Source: Flavobacterium panacis (GTDB lineage: Bacteria; Bacteroidota; Bacteroidia; Flavobacteriales; Flavobacteriaceae). From it: a DNA stretch of 64,000 nt. Below are positions 1 through 7,791 of this stretch, piece by piece (position 1 is the stretch's first letter; every line of letters begins with the position of its first letter). Location of the stretch: contig NZ_JANKMS010000014.1 in assembly GCF_024649945.1 (NCBI RefSeq), positions 62,001 through 126,000 on the forward strand. Reading direction: 5' to 3'. Below the pieces are notes generated by a model, which saw only the letters and a list, made by a program, of their open reading frames with translations, did no database searches and had not been told where the DNA came from. The translations under genes and the position numbers were made by a program.

Positions 1-549
1 ACTTTCATCAAAACTTCCTTTATAATGTGCTTTTACGGCTAACCACGGCGATTTTTTAGAAATAAAATCTCTGGACAAAACCTGATCGATATTGGATCTT
101 TTGCCGTAAGCGCCTAAAACTATTTTGGCAGAAAGGGTTTCTTGAGAAGTAGTTATAGTAAAAATTTCATTTTCAAACGAAATATCAGTAACGGTTTCAG
201 TTAGAACGGTACAGCCATTTTCGACTGCTTTTTGATATAAAAAATGATCCAATTCATAACGACTGATTCCGAAACCGCCAAGTGGAAGTTTGGTTTTTGC
301 CGTTTTGCCATTTTGAGCTGTAAATTCAAATTTTGAAATACTTGTTGGATGAAGTTCTCGAACATCGATGTCCAGCCAAAATAAATAAGGAAGTATTTCA
401 TTGGAGATATATTCTCCGCAAACTTTATGTTTTGGATAGGTATTTTTTTCGATAAGAATTACCTTCAATCCTTTTTTGGATAGGTGTAGAGCACTTGCCA
501 GACCAGCCAAGCCTCCTCCAATAATAAGTACATCAGGATTTGTTATCAT
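1..549 (-). CDS. NAD(P)/FAD-dependent oxidoreductase, C-terminus cut by window edge
   Basis: The 183 visible codons start at the ATG at 549 and run off the left edge, so only the N-terminal part is present. A dinucleotide-binding GGGLAG loop lies at residues 11-16 after a hydrophobic beta strand. An acidic residue (about E34) follows the second strand, and CGEYIS at 44-49 is typical of the geranylgeranyl-reductase / flavin monooxygenase-like group. This group reduces or hydroxylates lipid-like or polyketide substrates using FAD in the cytosol. In flavobacteria such enzymes often sit beside a type III polyketide synthase and a methyltransferase, but those neighbours would be outside the window, so that role is only a guess. 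Family assignment is firm; substrate is unknown. Confidence 0.85.
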   Translation of the reverse strand, partial: MITNPDVLIIGGGLAGLASALHLSKKGLKVILIEKNTYPKHKVCGEYISNEILPYLFWLDIDVRELHPTSISKFEFTAQNGKTAKTKLPLGGFGISRYELDHFLYQKAVENGCTVLTETVTDISFENEIFTITTSQETLSAKIVLGAYGKRSNIDQVLSRDFISKKSPWLAVKAHYKGSFDES

Positions 550-688
550 ACAACCAATTTAGTTATAAAATCTTAATTGCCTTTACTAAATTCGATAAGA
601 AATTAACAAAATTTCAACTTTTATCTTAAAAGATGAAAAGACATTTTATTAGAAAAAATAGCATGAATTTCATTTAAAAGATAATTTT

Positions 689-696
689 TACTTTTG
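689..696 (+). promoter_or_regulatory. TAnnTTTG -7 promoter element
   Basis: TACTTTTG matches the Bacteroidota -7 consensus TAnnTTTG exactly. Transcription would begin near 701, about 20 nt before the ATG at 721. This argues against the TTG at 694 as a start codon, because it lies inside the promoter. No clear -33 TTG was seen. Confidence 0.6.
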
Positions 697-720
697 CCGA
701 AAAATAGCAGTATTCAAATA

Positions 721-1077
721 ATGACAGTACAAGATTTAGCAGGCACTTATTCTATTTCAGGAAGTAATCAAGATGAAAGTAATGAGATCACTTATAAAGG
801 TGTTTTGACGCTGACTTTAGATCAAAATAACAGGATTAAAGCAGATTGGAATATCAATAATTCAAAACAAAAAGGAACAGGTTTTTTTAAAGACAATATT
901 TTAGTAATTAATTTTAGCTACAAAGGCGACGACAATAAAACCTATAAAGGTGTTGCCGTTTATAGATGTATTACCAAAGATGTTTTGGACGGATTTTGGT
1001 CGGAAAAACATGGAAATCCGCTTTATTTGGGAAGTGAGTATTGTTTAAGAATGGAAACTACAGAAAGATTAAATTAG
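721..1077 (+). CDS. hypothetical protein, small beta-rich
   Basis: A 118-residue cytosolic-looking protein with no signal peptide or membrane segment. The sequence alternates polar and hydrophobic residues with recurring Gly and aromatic positions (GTYSISGS near the start, YKGVLTLTL, GFWSEKHGNPLYLGSEY near the end). That pattern suggests a small beta-barrel of the lipocalin or avidin-like kind, but I do not recognise the family. An open frame extends upstream to a TTG at 694, but the TAnnTTTG element at 689-696 makes the ATG at 721 the better start. It is a single gene; the next gene converges on it across a shared terminator. Confidence 0.7.
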   Translation: MTVQDLAGTYSISGSNQDESNEITYKGVLTLTLDQNNRIKADWNINNSKQKGTGFFKDNILVINFSYKGDDNKTYKGVAVYRCITKDVLDGFWSEKHGNPLYLGSEYCLRMETTERLN

Positions 1078-1096
1078 ACTTAAACATTAAATTTTA

Positions 1097-1277
1097 AACA
1101 CATAGAAACATAGATTTTTTACTCTTAAAAAGGACACAAAAAGAAACTAGTTTCTAACACATAGTTTTGTGTTGACAGCTCAGCTAACTTTGACAAAGTT
1201 TATTATTTATAGCGCTATGTGAATTGATGCAAGTGAAACGCCTTTATTTCTAATCCAAAACTATGTTTCTATGTGTT
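1097..1277. repeat. intergenic inverted-repeat element A
   Basis: The 17-bp arm AACACATAGAAACATAG at 1097-1113 is repeated perfectly inverted at 1261-1277. Between them sits the near-palindrome AACTTTGACAAAGTT (1186-1200). The element lies in the gap between two convergent genes, before a terminator. The same 15-mer recurs at 5342-5374, so it belongs to a dispersed family. Confidence 0.8.
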
Positions 1278-1285
1278 AAAAAAAC

Positions 1286-1323
1286 AAAAACTGCACGAGC
1301 CTAAGAGGATTCGTGCAGTTTTT
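1286..1323. terminator. bidirectional intrinsic terminator
   Basis: AAAAACTGCACGA pairs perfectly with TCGTGCAGTTTTT across a 12-nt loop, with a T run on both strands. It lies between the convergent genes ending at 1077 and 1351 and can serve both. Confidence 0.85.
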
Positions 1324-1350
1324 TTATATAAAATATTTAAAACTTCTAGT

Positions 1351-2040
1351 TTAAGCTGGATTTACTTGAGGTTTGAATTTTTTATTATAAAGAATAATAA
1401 AGCCGATCCAAATTATCAATAAAGAGACAATCAAAGTAAGTTCTGTATCATGAAGACCGTTACGGAAGAAATTATTTAGAGAGTGAACTCCCGCTACCGC
1501 TAATAAAGAACCTGTAGAAGTATAAACTTTTCCGATTCCCCATGAACCAAAAAAGATAATTCCGAAGAAAATCATGTTGCTTGACGTTAAATCAAAGTTT
1601 AAATGCCACGCAAACCAAAGAATCGAAATAATTAAGATTGAGGTAAATTTAGGAAGCGATTTTAATTGTTCCTGTAAAAAGCCACGCCATCCAATTTCTT
1701 CCAAAAGTCCGTACACTAAAACAGTAAACATTAATAAGATTGGAAATTTGCCAATTATAAAGTAATAAACTCCTGCAATTAAAAAAGCTGGAAGCAACCA
1801 ATAAACAGCAAATGGAACTAAAGCATTTTTGTAAATTCCTTTTAAAGACATTGGATTGTGCAGCGAGAATATTTTGATTGCTGCAAGAGCGCCTAAAGCA
1901 GGACCAACGCCACGAAGCAGAATTACTAAATACGGATTTTCTACACTTGCCAATAAATTGGTTTTAACAGCAACATATCTGCAGATTACTGCAATTACAT
2001 AATACACTATAATAGCTCCAAAGTTGATTTTATTTTTCAT
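1351..2040 (-). CDS. CPBP family intramembrane metalloprotease
   Basis: A 229-residue polytopic membrane protein with about seven hydrophobic segments. It carries the three CPBP/CAAX-protease (Abi) motifs: EEIGWRG at 114-120 (EExxxR), FAWH at 143-146 supplying the metal-binding His, and HSLNN at 186-190. Members are zinc or glutamate-type intramembrane proteases that process prenylated proteins or act in bacteriocin immunity; the substrate here is unknown. It follows the Crp/Fnr gene on the same strand after 76 bp, so the two may be co-transcribed and the regulator may control it. It ends at the terminator at 1286-1323. Confidence 0.85.
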   Translation of the reverse strand: MKNKINFGAIIVYYVIAVICRYVAVKTNLLASVENPYLVILLRGVGPALGALAAIKIFSLHNPMSLKGIYKNALVPFAVYWLLPAFLIAGVYYFIIGKFPILLMFTVLVYGLLEEIGWRGFLQEQLKSLPKFTSILIISILWFAWHLNFDLTSSNMIFFGIIFFGSWGIGKVYTSTGSLLAVAGVHSLNNFFRNGLHDTELTLIVSLLIIWIGFIILYNKKFKPQVNPA

Positions 2041-2116
2041 CGTTTATATTTTGTTTGGTTTAGTGAAGCAAACTTAGCGCGGGAAAATGACAATAAAATT
2101 GACTTTGGGTAAGAAA

Positions 2117-2707
2117 TCATTTTTCGGTAACTCTTTTTCGAATACGGCTCAAACTTTCTGCCGTTAATCCGAGGTAAGAAGCGATGATTTTTAGTGGTGT
2201 TCTTTGGAAAATTTCTGGTCTAGATTCGATAAGTTTAATGTATCGTTCCTGAGGTGAAAGCGTTAAAAGATTGATTTGTTCTTGTTGTTTACGGACATAC
2301 AACATTTCTGAAATCGCTTTTCCGATTCGAAGACCTGTTTCAGATCTTTGGTACAATTCATTTAAATCGGCATGAGAAATAGACCACAAAGTCAATTCTT
2401 CCAAAGCTTCCGTTTTTATAACAGTGGGTTGCTGATTCAGAAAAGACATATAATCACTAATAAAACTTTTCTCATAAAGCAGATTAATGCAAATATCCCT
2501 TTTGCCATCCCAAACAAATAATCCCGCCGAACCTTTGATCACAATATTGAGATATCGTTCAACTGCATTATAATCTTTTATAATTTCTGATTTTTCGAAT
2601 TCTCGTACTTTAATTTTTTCTGAGAATCCTGTCCAGATGTTCATATCGGCTGTAAAATAAGTTTCGAAGATTTTCTTTACTTCTTCAGGGGAAGGGTTTT
2701 GTGGCAT
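2117..2707 (-). CDS. Crp/Fnr family transcriptional regulator
   Basis: About 196 residues: an N-terminal cyclic-nucleotide-binding-like beta-roll (roughly 30-120, with KGSAGLFVWDG and SFISDY), a dimer helix, and a C-terminal winged helix (TPLKIIASYLGLTAESLSRI). The recognition helix carries E-S-L-S-R, the Glu and Arg that read TGA half-sites in this superfamily. There is no N-terminal Cys cluster, so it is not an Fe-S FNR. Flavobacterial relatives often respond to unknown effectors. An in-frame TTG about 27 nt upstream would add MAFQTYIKK; I prefer the ATG at 2707 because the extra residues precede the usual fold. Its likely partner is the downstream CPBP protease. Confidence 0.85.
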   Translation of the reverse strand: MPQNPSPEEVKKIFETYFTADMNIWTGFSEKIKVREFEKSEIIKDYNAVERYLNIVIKGSAGLFVWDGKRDICINLLYEKSFISDYMSFLNQQPTVIKTEALEELTLWSISHADLNELYQRSETGLRIGKAISEMLYVRKQQEQINLLTLSPQERYIKLIESRPEIFQRTPLKIIASYLGLTAESLSRIRKRVTEK

Positions 2708-2756
2708 TTTTTTAATATAAGTTTGGAATGCCAATATAAGTTTAATCTTTCAAAAT

Positions 2757-2791
2757 AAAAACAGCTCTATTAACTAAATAAAGCTGTTTTT
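2757..2791. terminator. bidirectional intrinsic terminator
   Basis: AAAAACAGCT at 2757-2766 pairs with AGCTGTTTTT at 2782-2791 across a 15-nt AT-rich loop. It lies 3' of the small membrane protein that ends at 2811 and isolates it from the downstream Crp/Fnr gene. Confidence 0.75.
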
Positions 2792-2810
2792 ATTGAAAGT
2801 GATTGCTAGA

Positions 2811-3035
2811 TTAAATTTTTTCTTGGGCTATTAATATTATCCATAAAAAAATGGTAAAAGCTATAGTAATAAAAAAATCAAGCCTATCTATTAGTTCAAA
2901 AGAATTAAAAATGAATCTAACACCAATAACACCAGTACACATTAATATCAGTTTAAAAAACCTTTTAAGTAGTAAGTTGAAACTAACTTTAACTTTCTGA
3001 TCAATGTTGTTTTCTCCATTTATAGAATGCTTCAT
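2811..3035 (-). CDS. small membrane protein, unknown
   Basis: 74 residues with a charged N-terminus (MKHSINGENNIDQKVK) and two hydrophobic segments, roughly 27-43 and 52-69, ending in a short polar tail. It has no recognisable family or motif. It is bounded by a terminator downstream and 68 bp from the next gene upstream, so it may be its own unit. Codon use resembles the neighbours. It could be a small inner-membrane protein of unknown role. Confidence 0.5.
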   Translation of the reverse strand: MKHSINGENNIDQKVKVSFNLLLKRFFKLILMCTGVIGVRFIFNSFELIDRLDFFITIAFTIFLWIILIAQEKI

Positions 3036-3103
3036 TTAACTTCTAATTTTATTGAAGCAAATTAAAAAAAAAGTAACTAGTTTTTTGATTCTATAATTAA
3101 AAT

Positions 3104-3628
3104 CTATTTCAAACAAGGCAATTGTAAAACATTAGCATTCAATGGTTGTTCTACTTTTCTTTCCAATTTTTCAGAATTCACTGTGATATAAATTTCCATA
3201 GAACCCGTTCCAACTTTTAATCCTAAAATATGACCGCCATAAGCATCAAATTTATTATCAGTTGCAACGCCATGCATGTGGATAGACGGTTTGTCGCCAC
3301 TCCAAGCTATAGAACCAGTAATGCTTCCCATTTCCACTTTATTGAAGGTTTTGGGATGAAATTTCTTTTTGCCAAAATCATAAAAACCAAAAGTAGCATC
3401 TTGCGCAAAACCAATTCCAGTAAAGTTGGCTGATGGAATATTTTGTTCTTTCGCCAATTTTTCAATCAATTCTAAAACATTATCACCTTCGCGAAGCACC
3501 ATCAAATAACCATAATTGGTTTTAGTATAACGACATTTCTCAGCATCATTTTTTTGCTGTGCCTGAGATAAATTGAAAGTCAGTAAAAACAAGAATGCAA
3601 CAAATGTTTTATAGAATCGAGTATTCAT
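3104..3628 (-). CDS. secreted PCC/DUF296-domain protein
   Basis: 174 residues with a Sec signal peptide (hydrophobic core 7-20, cleavage after SQA about residue 23). The mature part is a PCC (DUF296) domain: YLMVLREGDNVLELIEKLA, then GIGFAQDATFGFYD, then the metal-site signature HMHGVATDNKFDAYGGH with H117, H119 and H133. Bacterial PCC proteins form trimers that bind a metal ion through these histidines. Most are cytosolic and next to DNA-binding motifs, so a signal peptide is notable and places this one in the periplasm. The function of the family is unclear. It stands alone between the small membrane gene and the hexamer repeat. Confidence 0.8.
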   Translation of the reverse strand: MNTRFYKTFVAFLFLLTFNLSQAQQKNDAEKCRYTKTNYGYLMVLREGDNVLELIEKLAKEQNIPSANFTGIGFAQDATFGFYDFGKKKFHPKTFNKVEMGSITGSIAWSGDKPSIHMHGVATDNKFDAYGGHILGLKVGTGSMEIYITVNSEKLERKVEQPLNANVLQLPCLK

Positions 3629-3702
3629 AAGGATTTAATTAAAGTTGAATTTGAATTTGCCATTTACATTGAATTTAGGAGGCATTGATATTTGAAATTG
3701 TC

Positions 3703-3730
3703 ATTGATATTGATATTGATATTGATATTG
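3703..3730. repeat. tandem hexamer repeat (ATTGAT)n
   Basis: About 4.7 exact copies of ATTGAT, flanked on both sides by degenerate versions (ATTGAAATTG, ATTTGAAATTG, TTGAATTTGAATT) over roughly 3645-3745. It lies just past the 3' end of the GH32-like gene. A pure hexamer run is prone to slippage; it does not encode a supported protein. Confidence 0.85.
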
Positions 3731-3749
3731 CCATTGAAATTGAAAAAGA

Positions 3750-5261
3750 TCAAACCACAGAATTCGGCTGTAATTCATTGTTGTATTTTTCAGGATCTGA
3801 AGCGGCATATTCGTTTTCAGGTTCTGGAATAACATGAATTTTAGAATCGCTAATCGAAATAACGGCCGAACAAACATAAATTCCGACTTTTCCTTCGTTG
3901 TATTTAAAATCAAGTAAAGTGAGTTTTACGATTTCATTGATTGAAAGTTCATAATAATTTCCATAACGGATAATCTTGAAAGAAATTTGTTTTTCTTCAC
4001 TAATTTCAAACTGATTGGTCTGAATATTTTCAAAGATAAAATTATTCTTGACATCCTTTTCATTAAAACCCCAAGCCCTGAACTGGACAAAACCATTCAT
4101 AAAATCAATGGAAATGTAATAACCTGTTCCTTCTTTATCACATTCAATTACAAAACCCGTTTTTCCCATTCCTTCCACAGAAAAAGTTCCTTCCCAGACA
4201 AAATCACTTGAAGGTTTTTCGAAGCCGTAAATCTCATAACCGCTTCGGCATCCGAAACGCCATTTATTTTCATTTTCTAAAACAAATTCGGCTGTTGGAT
4301 TTCCTAAAATCGGCATGGGTTGCGGTAAATCTTTTTGCAGAATTGTTTTCTGATACAATTTTTCCCAGTAATAATAAGTCTTCAAACGAAGTCGGCCGCT
4401 TTTATCGGTATCGAGTTCTTTTGGTGGTGGCATCACGCGATGTGTGTTGACATTTCCATCTGCAAAGTAGAAGTTGTACAATAAAAAATGTTTCCCGTCT
4501 TTTACCACTCTTGCTGCATAATTTCCTTGCGGTAACAAGACATTATTATGAAAAGCCGAATATTCACCTCTAAATTCAGATGAAGACCAATAACGGACTT
4601 TAATATCTTCCCGAATGGATCCCAATAAATAATGACTTCCTTTAATTTCAAAAACGCAAGGACATTCAACATCATCATACACGTACGGAATATGAAGTGG
4701 TTTTTGCAACACATAACCTTCTTTTTCTCTTTTGGCTACACCAATACAGCCTCTTCGATACGTTGGTCCCGAAGCGCTTCTAGCACAAATCAATAAATAA
4801 TCTTCGTTTTTATATTGATATTTAAACGGATCTCGAAAACTAATCCATTCTCTGGGATTATTATTTTTTCCTTCGTAATGTGGTGCTTCACTTTTAAAAG
4901 GAAGTCCATATAAATTCTCTTTTTTCCAAGTAATTAAATCAGTCGAAACTGCTCGTCCCACTTTTTGCTCAATTCCTTTATCTTGACGTTTAAGTCCCGT
5001 GTAGTACATTTCATAGCCTTCGCCTTCCGATCTTTTGCTGACATGCATGGTCCATAACATATCGTCGTCCCATTCTCCTGGATCGCCGACAAATAAAGCA
5101 TTTTTAACTCTTTTCCACGAAAGACCATCTTTTGATACTGCATGAGCAATATAATCGTGATTGGGAATAATTAAATGAAATAAATGATGAATTCCTTTTT
5201 CATCTATAAATACATCAACATCTCCAATTTCCCAATTACTAAATCCTGAACCTGAATACAT
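3750..5261 (-). CDS. GH32-like glycosidase (cytosolic beta-fructosidase relative)
   Basis: 503 residues, no signal peptide, so cytosolic. The five-bladed propeller family is shown by FRDPF (R143-D144-P145, the RDP motif) and VECP (E199-C200-P201, the EC motif with the acid/base Glu). The usual WMNDPNG nucleophile motif is absent: the N-terminus has GDVDVFIDEKG, with D14 or D16 as candidate nucleophile. Residues about 340-480 look like the C-terminal beta-sandwich. GH32 enzymes hydrolyse sucrose or fructans, and the upstream sucrose-phosphate synthase plus a fructokinase support sucrose as substrate. A fructosyl-phosphate or other substrate remains possible given the altered first motif. It is 178 bp from the upstream gene, across repeat element B. 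Confidence 0.75.
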   Translation of the reverse strand: MYSGSGFSNWEIGDVDVFIDEKGIHHLFHLIIPNHDYIAHAVSKDGLSWKRVKNALFVGDPGEWDDDMLWTMHVSKRSEGEGYEMYYTGLKRQDKGIEQKVGRAVSTDLITWKKENLYGLPFKSEAPHYEGKNNNPREWISFRDPFKYQYKNEDYLLICARSASGPTYRRGCIGVAKREKEGYVLQKPLHIPYVYDDVECPCVFEIKGSHYLLGSIREDIKVRYWSSSEFRGEYSAFHNNVLLPQGNYAARVVKDGKHFLLYNFYFADGNVNTHRVMPPPKELDTDKSGRLRLKTYYYWEKLYQKTILQKDLPQPMPILGNPTAEFVLENENKWRFGCRSGYEIYGFEKPSSDFVWEGTFSVEGMGKTGFVIECDKEGTGYYISIDFMNGFVQFRAWGFNEKDVKNNFIFENIQTNQFEISEEKQISFKIIRYGNYYELSINEIVKLTLLDFKYNEGKVGIYVCSAVISISDSKIHVIPEPENEYAASDPEKYNNELQPNSVV

Positions 5262-5300
5262 TTTATTATTTATTTTAATGTGTTACTATTGTTTTTTTTT

Positions 5301-5431
5301 GCCACGAATTGCACGAATTTTCACGAATTTTTAATTTGTGGAACTTTGTCAAAGTTTAAAACTTTGACAAAGTTGTCTCAAAAGCATTTTCCAGTAATTT
5401 TAAATTCGTGGAAATTCGTGAAATTCGTGGC
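5301..5431. repeat. intergenic inverted-repeat element B
   Basis: Arms at 5301-5330 and 5402-5431 are inverted repeats matching at 28 of 30 positions, each built of repeated ACGAATT units. Inside, AACTTTGTCAAAGTT (5342-5356) and AACTTTGACAAAGTT (5360-5374) are exact reverse complements separated by 3 nt. The same 15-mer occurs in element A at 1186-1200. The element sits between the synthase and the glycosidase genes. Confidence 0.85.
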
Positions 5432-5439
5432 TATTAACA

Positions 5440-7620
5440 TTATTTAATGATTTTATAGTGTTTTAAACCTTCTAAAATCCCTGCTGAAGCCGCTGTTTTG
5501 GCTACATAAATGCTTTTGGTTGTTTCATAAGCCAAAAGTTCGGAGCTTCTGTTTCCAACGATAATTCCTTTTACAGGACCTCTAAACATGTCGACATCAT
5601 TTCCAGAATCTCCAGCTGCAATCACATTTGAAAGCGGTATAGACCATTTTCGGCATAAAAATTTGATAGCATTTCCTTTAGAAGCTCTTTTTGGAATAAA
5701 GTCTAAAAACTGTCCGTGACTTGGAATGATATTTACTTTATACCAGCTATTTCCTAAAACCCGAATTAATTCTTCGTGATCGTATTGTTCTTTTTCGTAG
5801 TAATAAGAGATTTTATAAGGATTCTGTGCTTCATCTTCCTGAAGTTTTATCCATTTTACTGCTTTTAAACGATTGACAATATCGTCTCTTTTCCATCTTC
5901 CAGACAAGAATTTTGCCCAGCCTTTGTCTAGAATGTAATCTTTTCCGTTGGTATAATAAATTTCTGTTCCAACAGAACAAATAATGAAATCGGGGAGAGG
6001 AAATTCTTCTTCTTCAATCACTTTTTTGACCAACTCTAAATTTCGGCCAGAAGCCAAAGCAAAAGCCATTTTATCGGTACGATTGATAAGATGTGTTTTT
6101 AATTCTTTTAAACCTGGATTGGATAATTTCGGTTCTATTAAAGTTCCGTCAATATCGGAAACCAATAAGTGATCGATATTTCTTTTTAATCTGCTAATAT
6201 TGATATTAGGATAATGCTGTTTTTTGATTCCAGCACCAGAAGAAAGAGATAAATTTTCATTTACCAATTCTACATAGTGATTAACGTGACTTACCCAGCT
6301 GTAATATTTCTGAATATTAATGGCTCCATTATTAGAGTAATATTTCCATTGGTTTTCATCTGTCAAAATATTTCGAAGTGCTTTCTTAATTTGATTTTCC
6401 TGCTGAGGATCTACCAATTCTCCATTTTGGCAAACGGGAATAATTTCTGATGGTCCGCCATTTTTTGTCACCACAACCGGAAGTCCCGAACTAGCCGATT
6501 CGATCACGGTCAAGCCGAAGTTTTCGTGCAAAGCTAAATTCACAAAAACACCTCTTTTTTCGGCCGCATAACGGTAAATAATCGAAACTTCATTTTCAAC
6601 ATCATGCTTTTTCGGAAGTGCCATTTTGCCGTATAAATCGTATTTGTCCATTAGCAACAGCAAATCGGTCAGCACATTTTTTTCTGATTCGGGCATTTTT
6701 GCAATGTCTTTTCTGATTCCCGCAAAAATGACCAAATTAGCAATGCTTTGTAGTTCTTTGTCTTTTCCGTAAACTTCAATTAAAGTATTCAAGTTTTTAT
6801 GACGATCAGGTCGCGAAAGGGCCAGAATAATAGGTTTATGCGGATTGGTAAGAAATTTCGAAATGGTTTCTGAAACCCAGTATTTTCGTTGTATTTCTTC
6901 CATATTTTTTTCAGAATCGGTTTCTTGAAAATAGTAAGGAACAAATTTTCTGGTATCAATTCCAGGAGAAATAGCGTGGTATTTTGCTAATTCAAAGTTT
7001 TTGTAAGCTTTGTAGGTTTCAATTTCTTGTTCGGTAGAAGTAACTATAAATTCTGCAAGTTCCAGTGTTTTTTCTTCGGCAGCAATTCTCGCTTTAAATT
7101 TGAACTTTTTTTCGAGTTCTTCTTCATTTTCACCACTTTCGATTAATTTCTTCTTTTTGTAGAAACCTAAAGAATGTCCCGTATGAGCAAAAGGTACATT
7201 TAAGATGGAAGACAATTCGGCGGCAGCGTAACCAGCATCTCCATAATGAGAGTGAATCCAATCGGGGAAAATATTATGTTGTTTGATATGTTGTACCACA
7301 CCGTTTACAAAAGTATCCAAACCTTCCCAAAGTTGTTCTTTAGCTTTGTATTTTTTCCCTAGAAACGGAATACGCCTTATATCTAATTTATCATTTATGA
7401 TCTCAACAGGAACGGAATATTCGGGGGAAAGCGAAGGATCATCAATTAATCTGGTAAAAAGATGAACGTGTTCGACATCTTCATGCTGTGATAAAAATTC
7501 GGCTAATTCGTAAATGTATTTGGTCTGGCCTCCGTTATCAGCATCTCGTCCAATTTCTAGACCAGAACCTTTTAAAAGTCCATGTATATTGATAAGTGAA
7601 ATTCGTAATTTTTTCATCAT
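5440..7620 (-). CDS. bifunctional sucrose-phosphate synthase / sucrose-phosphate phosphatase
   Basis: 726 residues. Residues 1-460 form a GT4 glycosyltransferase with sucrose-phosphate-synthase hallmarks: HGLLKGSGLEIGRDADNGGQ (13-32), LSRPDRHKN near 268, and GVFVNLALHENFGLTVIE ending near 375. Residues about 483-726 form a HAD-IIB phosphatase: DIDGT near 487, ASGR, a catalytic Lys in KGNAIKFL, and GDSGND near 669. The pair would make sucrose-6-phosphate from UDP-glucose and fructose-6-phosphate and then dephosphorylate it in the cytosol, as in cyanobacterial two-domain enzymes. Both domains keep their catalytic motifs. A mannosylfructose-phosphate synthase is an alternative in this family. 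A terminator separates it from fructokinase upstream. Confidence 0.88.
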   Translation of the reverse strand: MMKKLRISLINIHGLLKGSGLEIGRDADNGGQTKYIYELAEFLSQHEDVEHVHLFTRLIDDPSLSPEYSVPVEIINDKLDIRRIPFLGKKYKAKEQLWEGLDTFVNGVVQHIKQHNIFPDWIHSHYGDAGYAAAELSSILNVPFAHTGHSLGFYKKKKLIESGENEEELEKKFKFKARIAAEEKTLELAEFIVTSTEQEIETYKAYKNFELAKYHAISPGIDTRKFVPYYFQETDSEKNMEEIQRKYWVSETISKFLTNPHKPIILALSRPDRHKNLNTLIEVYGKDKELQSIANLVIFAGIRKDIAKMPESEKNVLTDLLLLMDKYDLYGKMALPKKHDVENEVSIIYRYAAEKRGVFVNLALHENFGLTVIESASSGLPVVVTKNGGPSEIIPVCQNGELVDPQQENQIKKALRNILTDENQWKYYSNNGAINIQKYYSWVSHVNHYVELVNENLSLSSGAGIKKQHYPNINISRLKRNIDHLLVSDIDGTLIEPKLSNPGLKELKTHLINRTDKMAFALASGRNLELVKKVIEEEEFPLPDFIICSVGTEIYYTNGKDYILDKGWAKFLSGRWKRDDIVNRLKAVKWIKLQEDEAQNPYKISYYYEKEQYDHEELIRVLGNSWYKVNIIPSHGQFLDFIPKRASKGNAIKFLCRKWSIPLSNVIAAGDSGNDVDMFRGPVKGIIVGNRSSELLAYETTKSIYVAKTAASAGILEGLKHYKIIK

Positions 7621-7742
7621 TCTTCCTTATTTTATTTGGTTTTGCAATTTACAGCGCTCCTAGGGATTAGGAAGAAATAATTCCATTTTAAATTTACATA
7701 TTTCCCATGTTTGCAGGAAAATCTTCATGTAATAACTATAAA

Positions 7743-7770
7743 AAAGCCCGATATTACGATATCGGGCTTT
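7743..7770 (-). terminator. intrinsic terminator after fructokinase
   Basis: A 12-bp perfect stem (AAAGCCCGATAT with ATATCGGGCTTT) closes a 4-nt loop. On the minus strand it is followed by a T run. It lies 3' of the fructokinase gene and 5' of the synthase, so the two are probably separate transcripts. Confidence 0.85.
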
Positions 7771-7791
7771 CTCTATAAATTTAATTTATGA

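Noticed and set aside
694..720. TTG start at 694 for the hypothetical gene
   Set aside because: It lies inside the promoter element at 689-696.
3703..3730. Possible CRISPR array
   Set aside because: The units are 6 bp without spacers; it is a simple tandem repeat.
3703..3913. Open frame ending in repeated Gln-Tyr residues
   Set aside because: It is an antiframe shadow of the GH32-like gene reading into the hexamer repeat.
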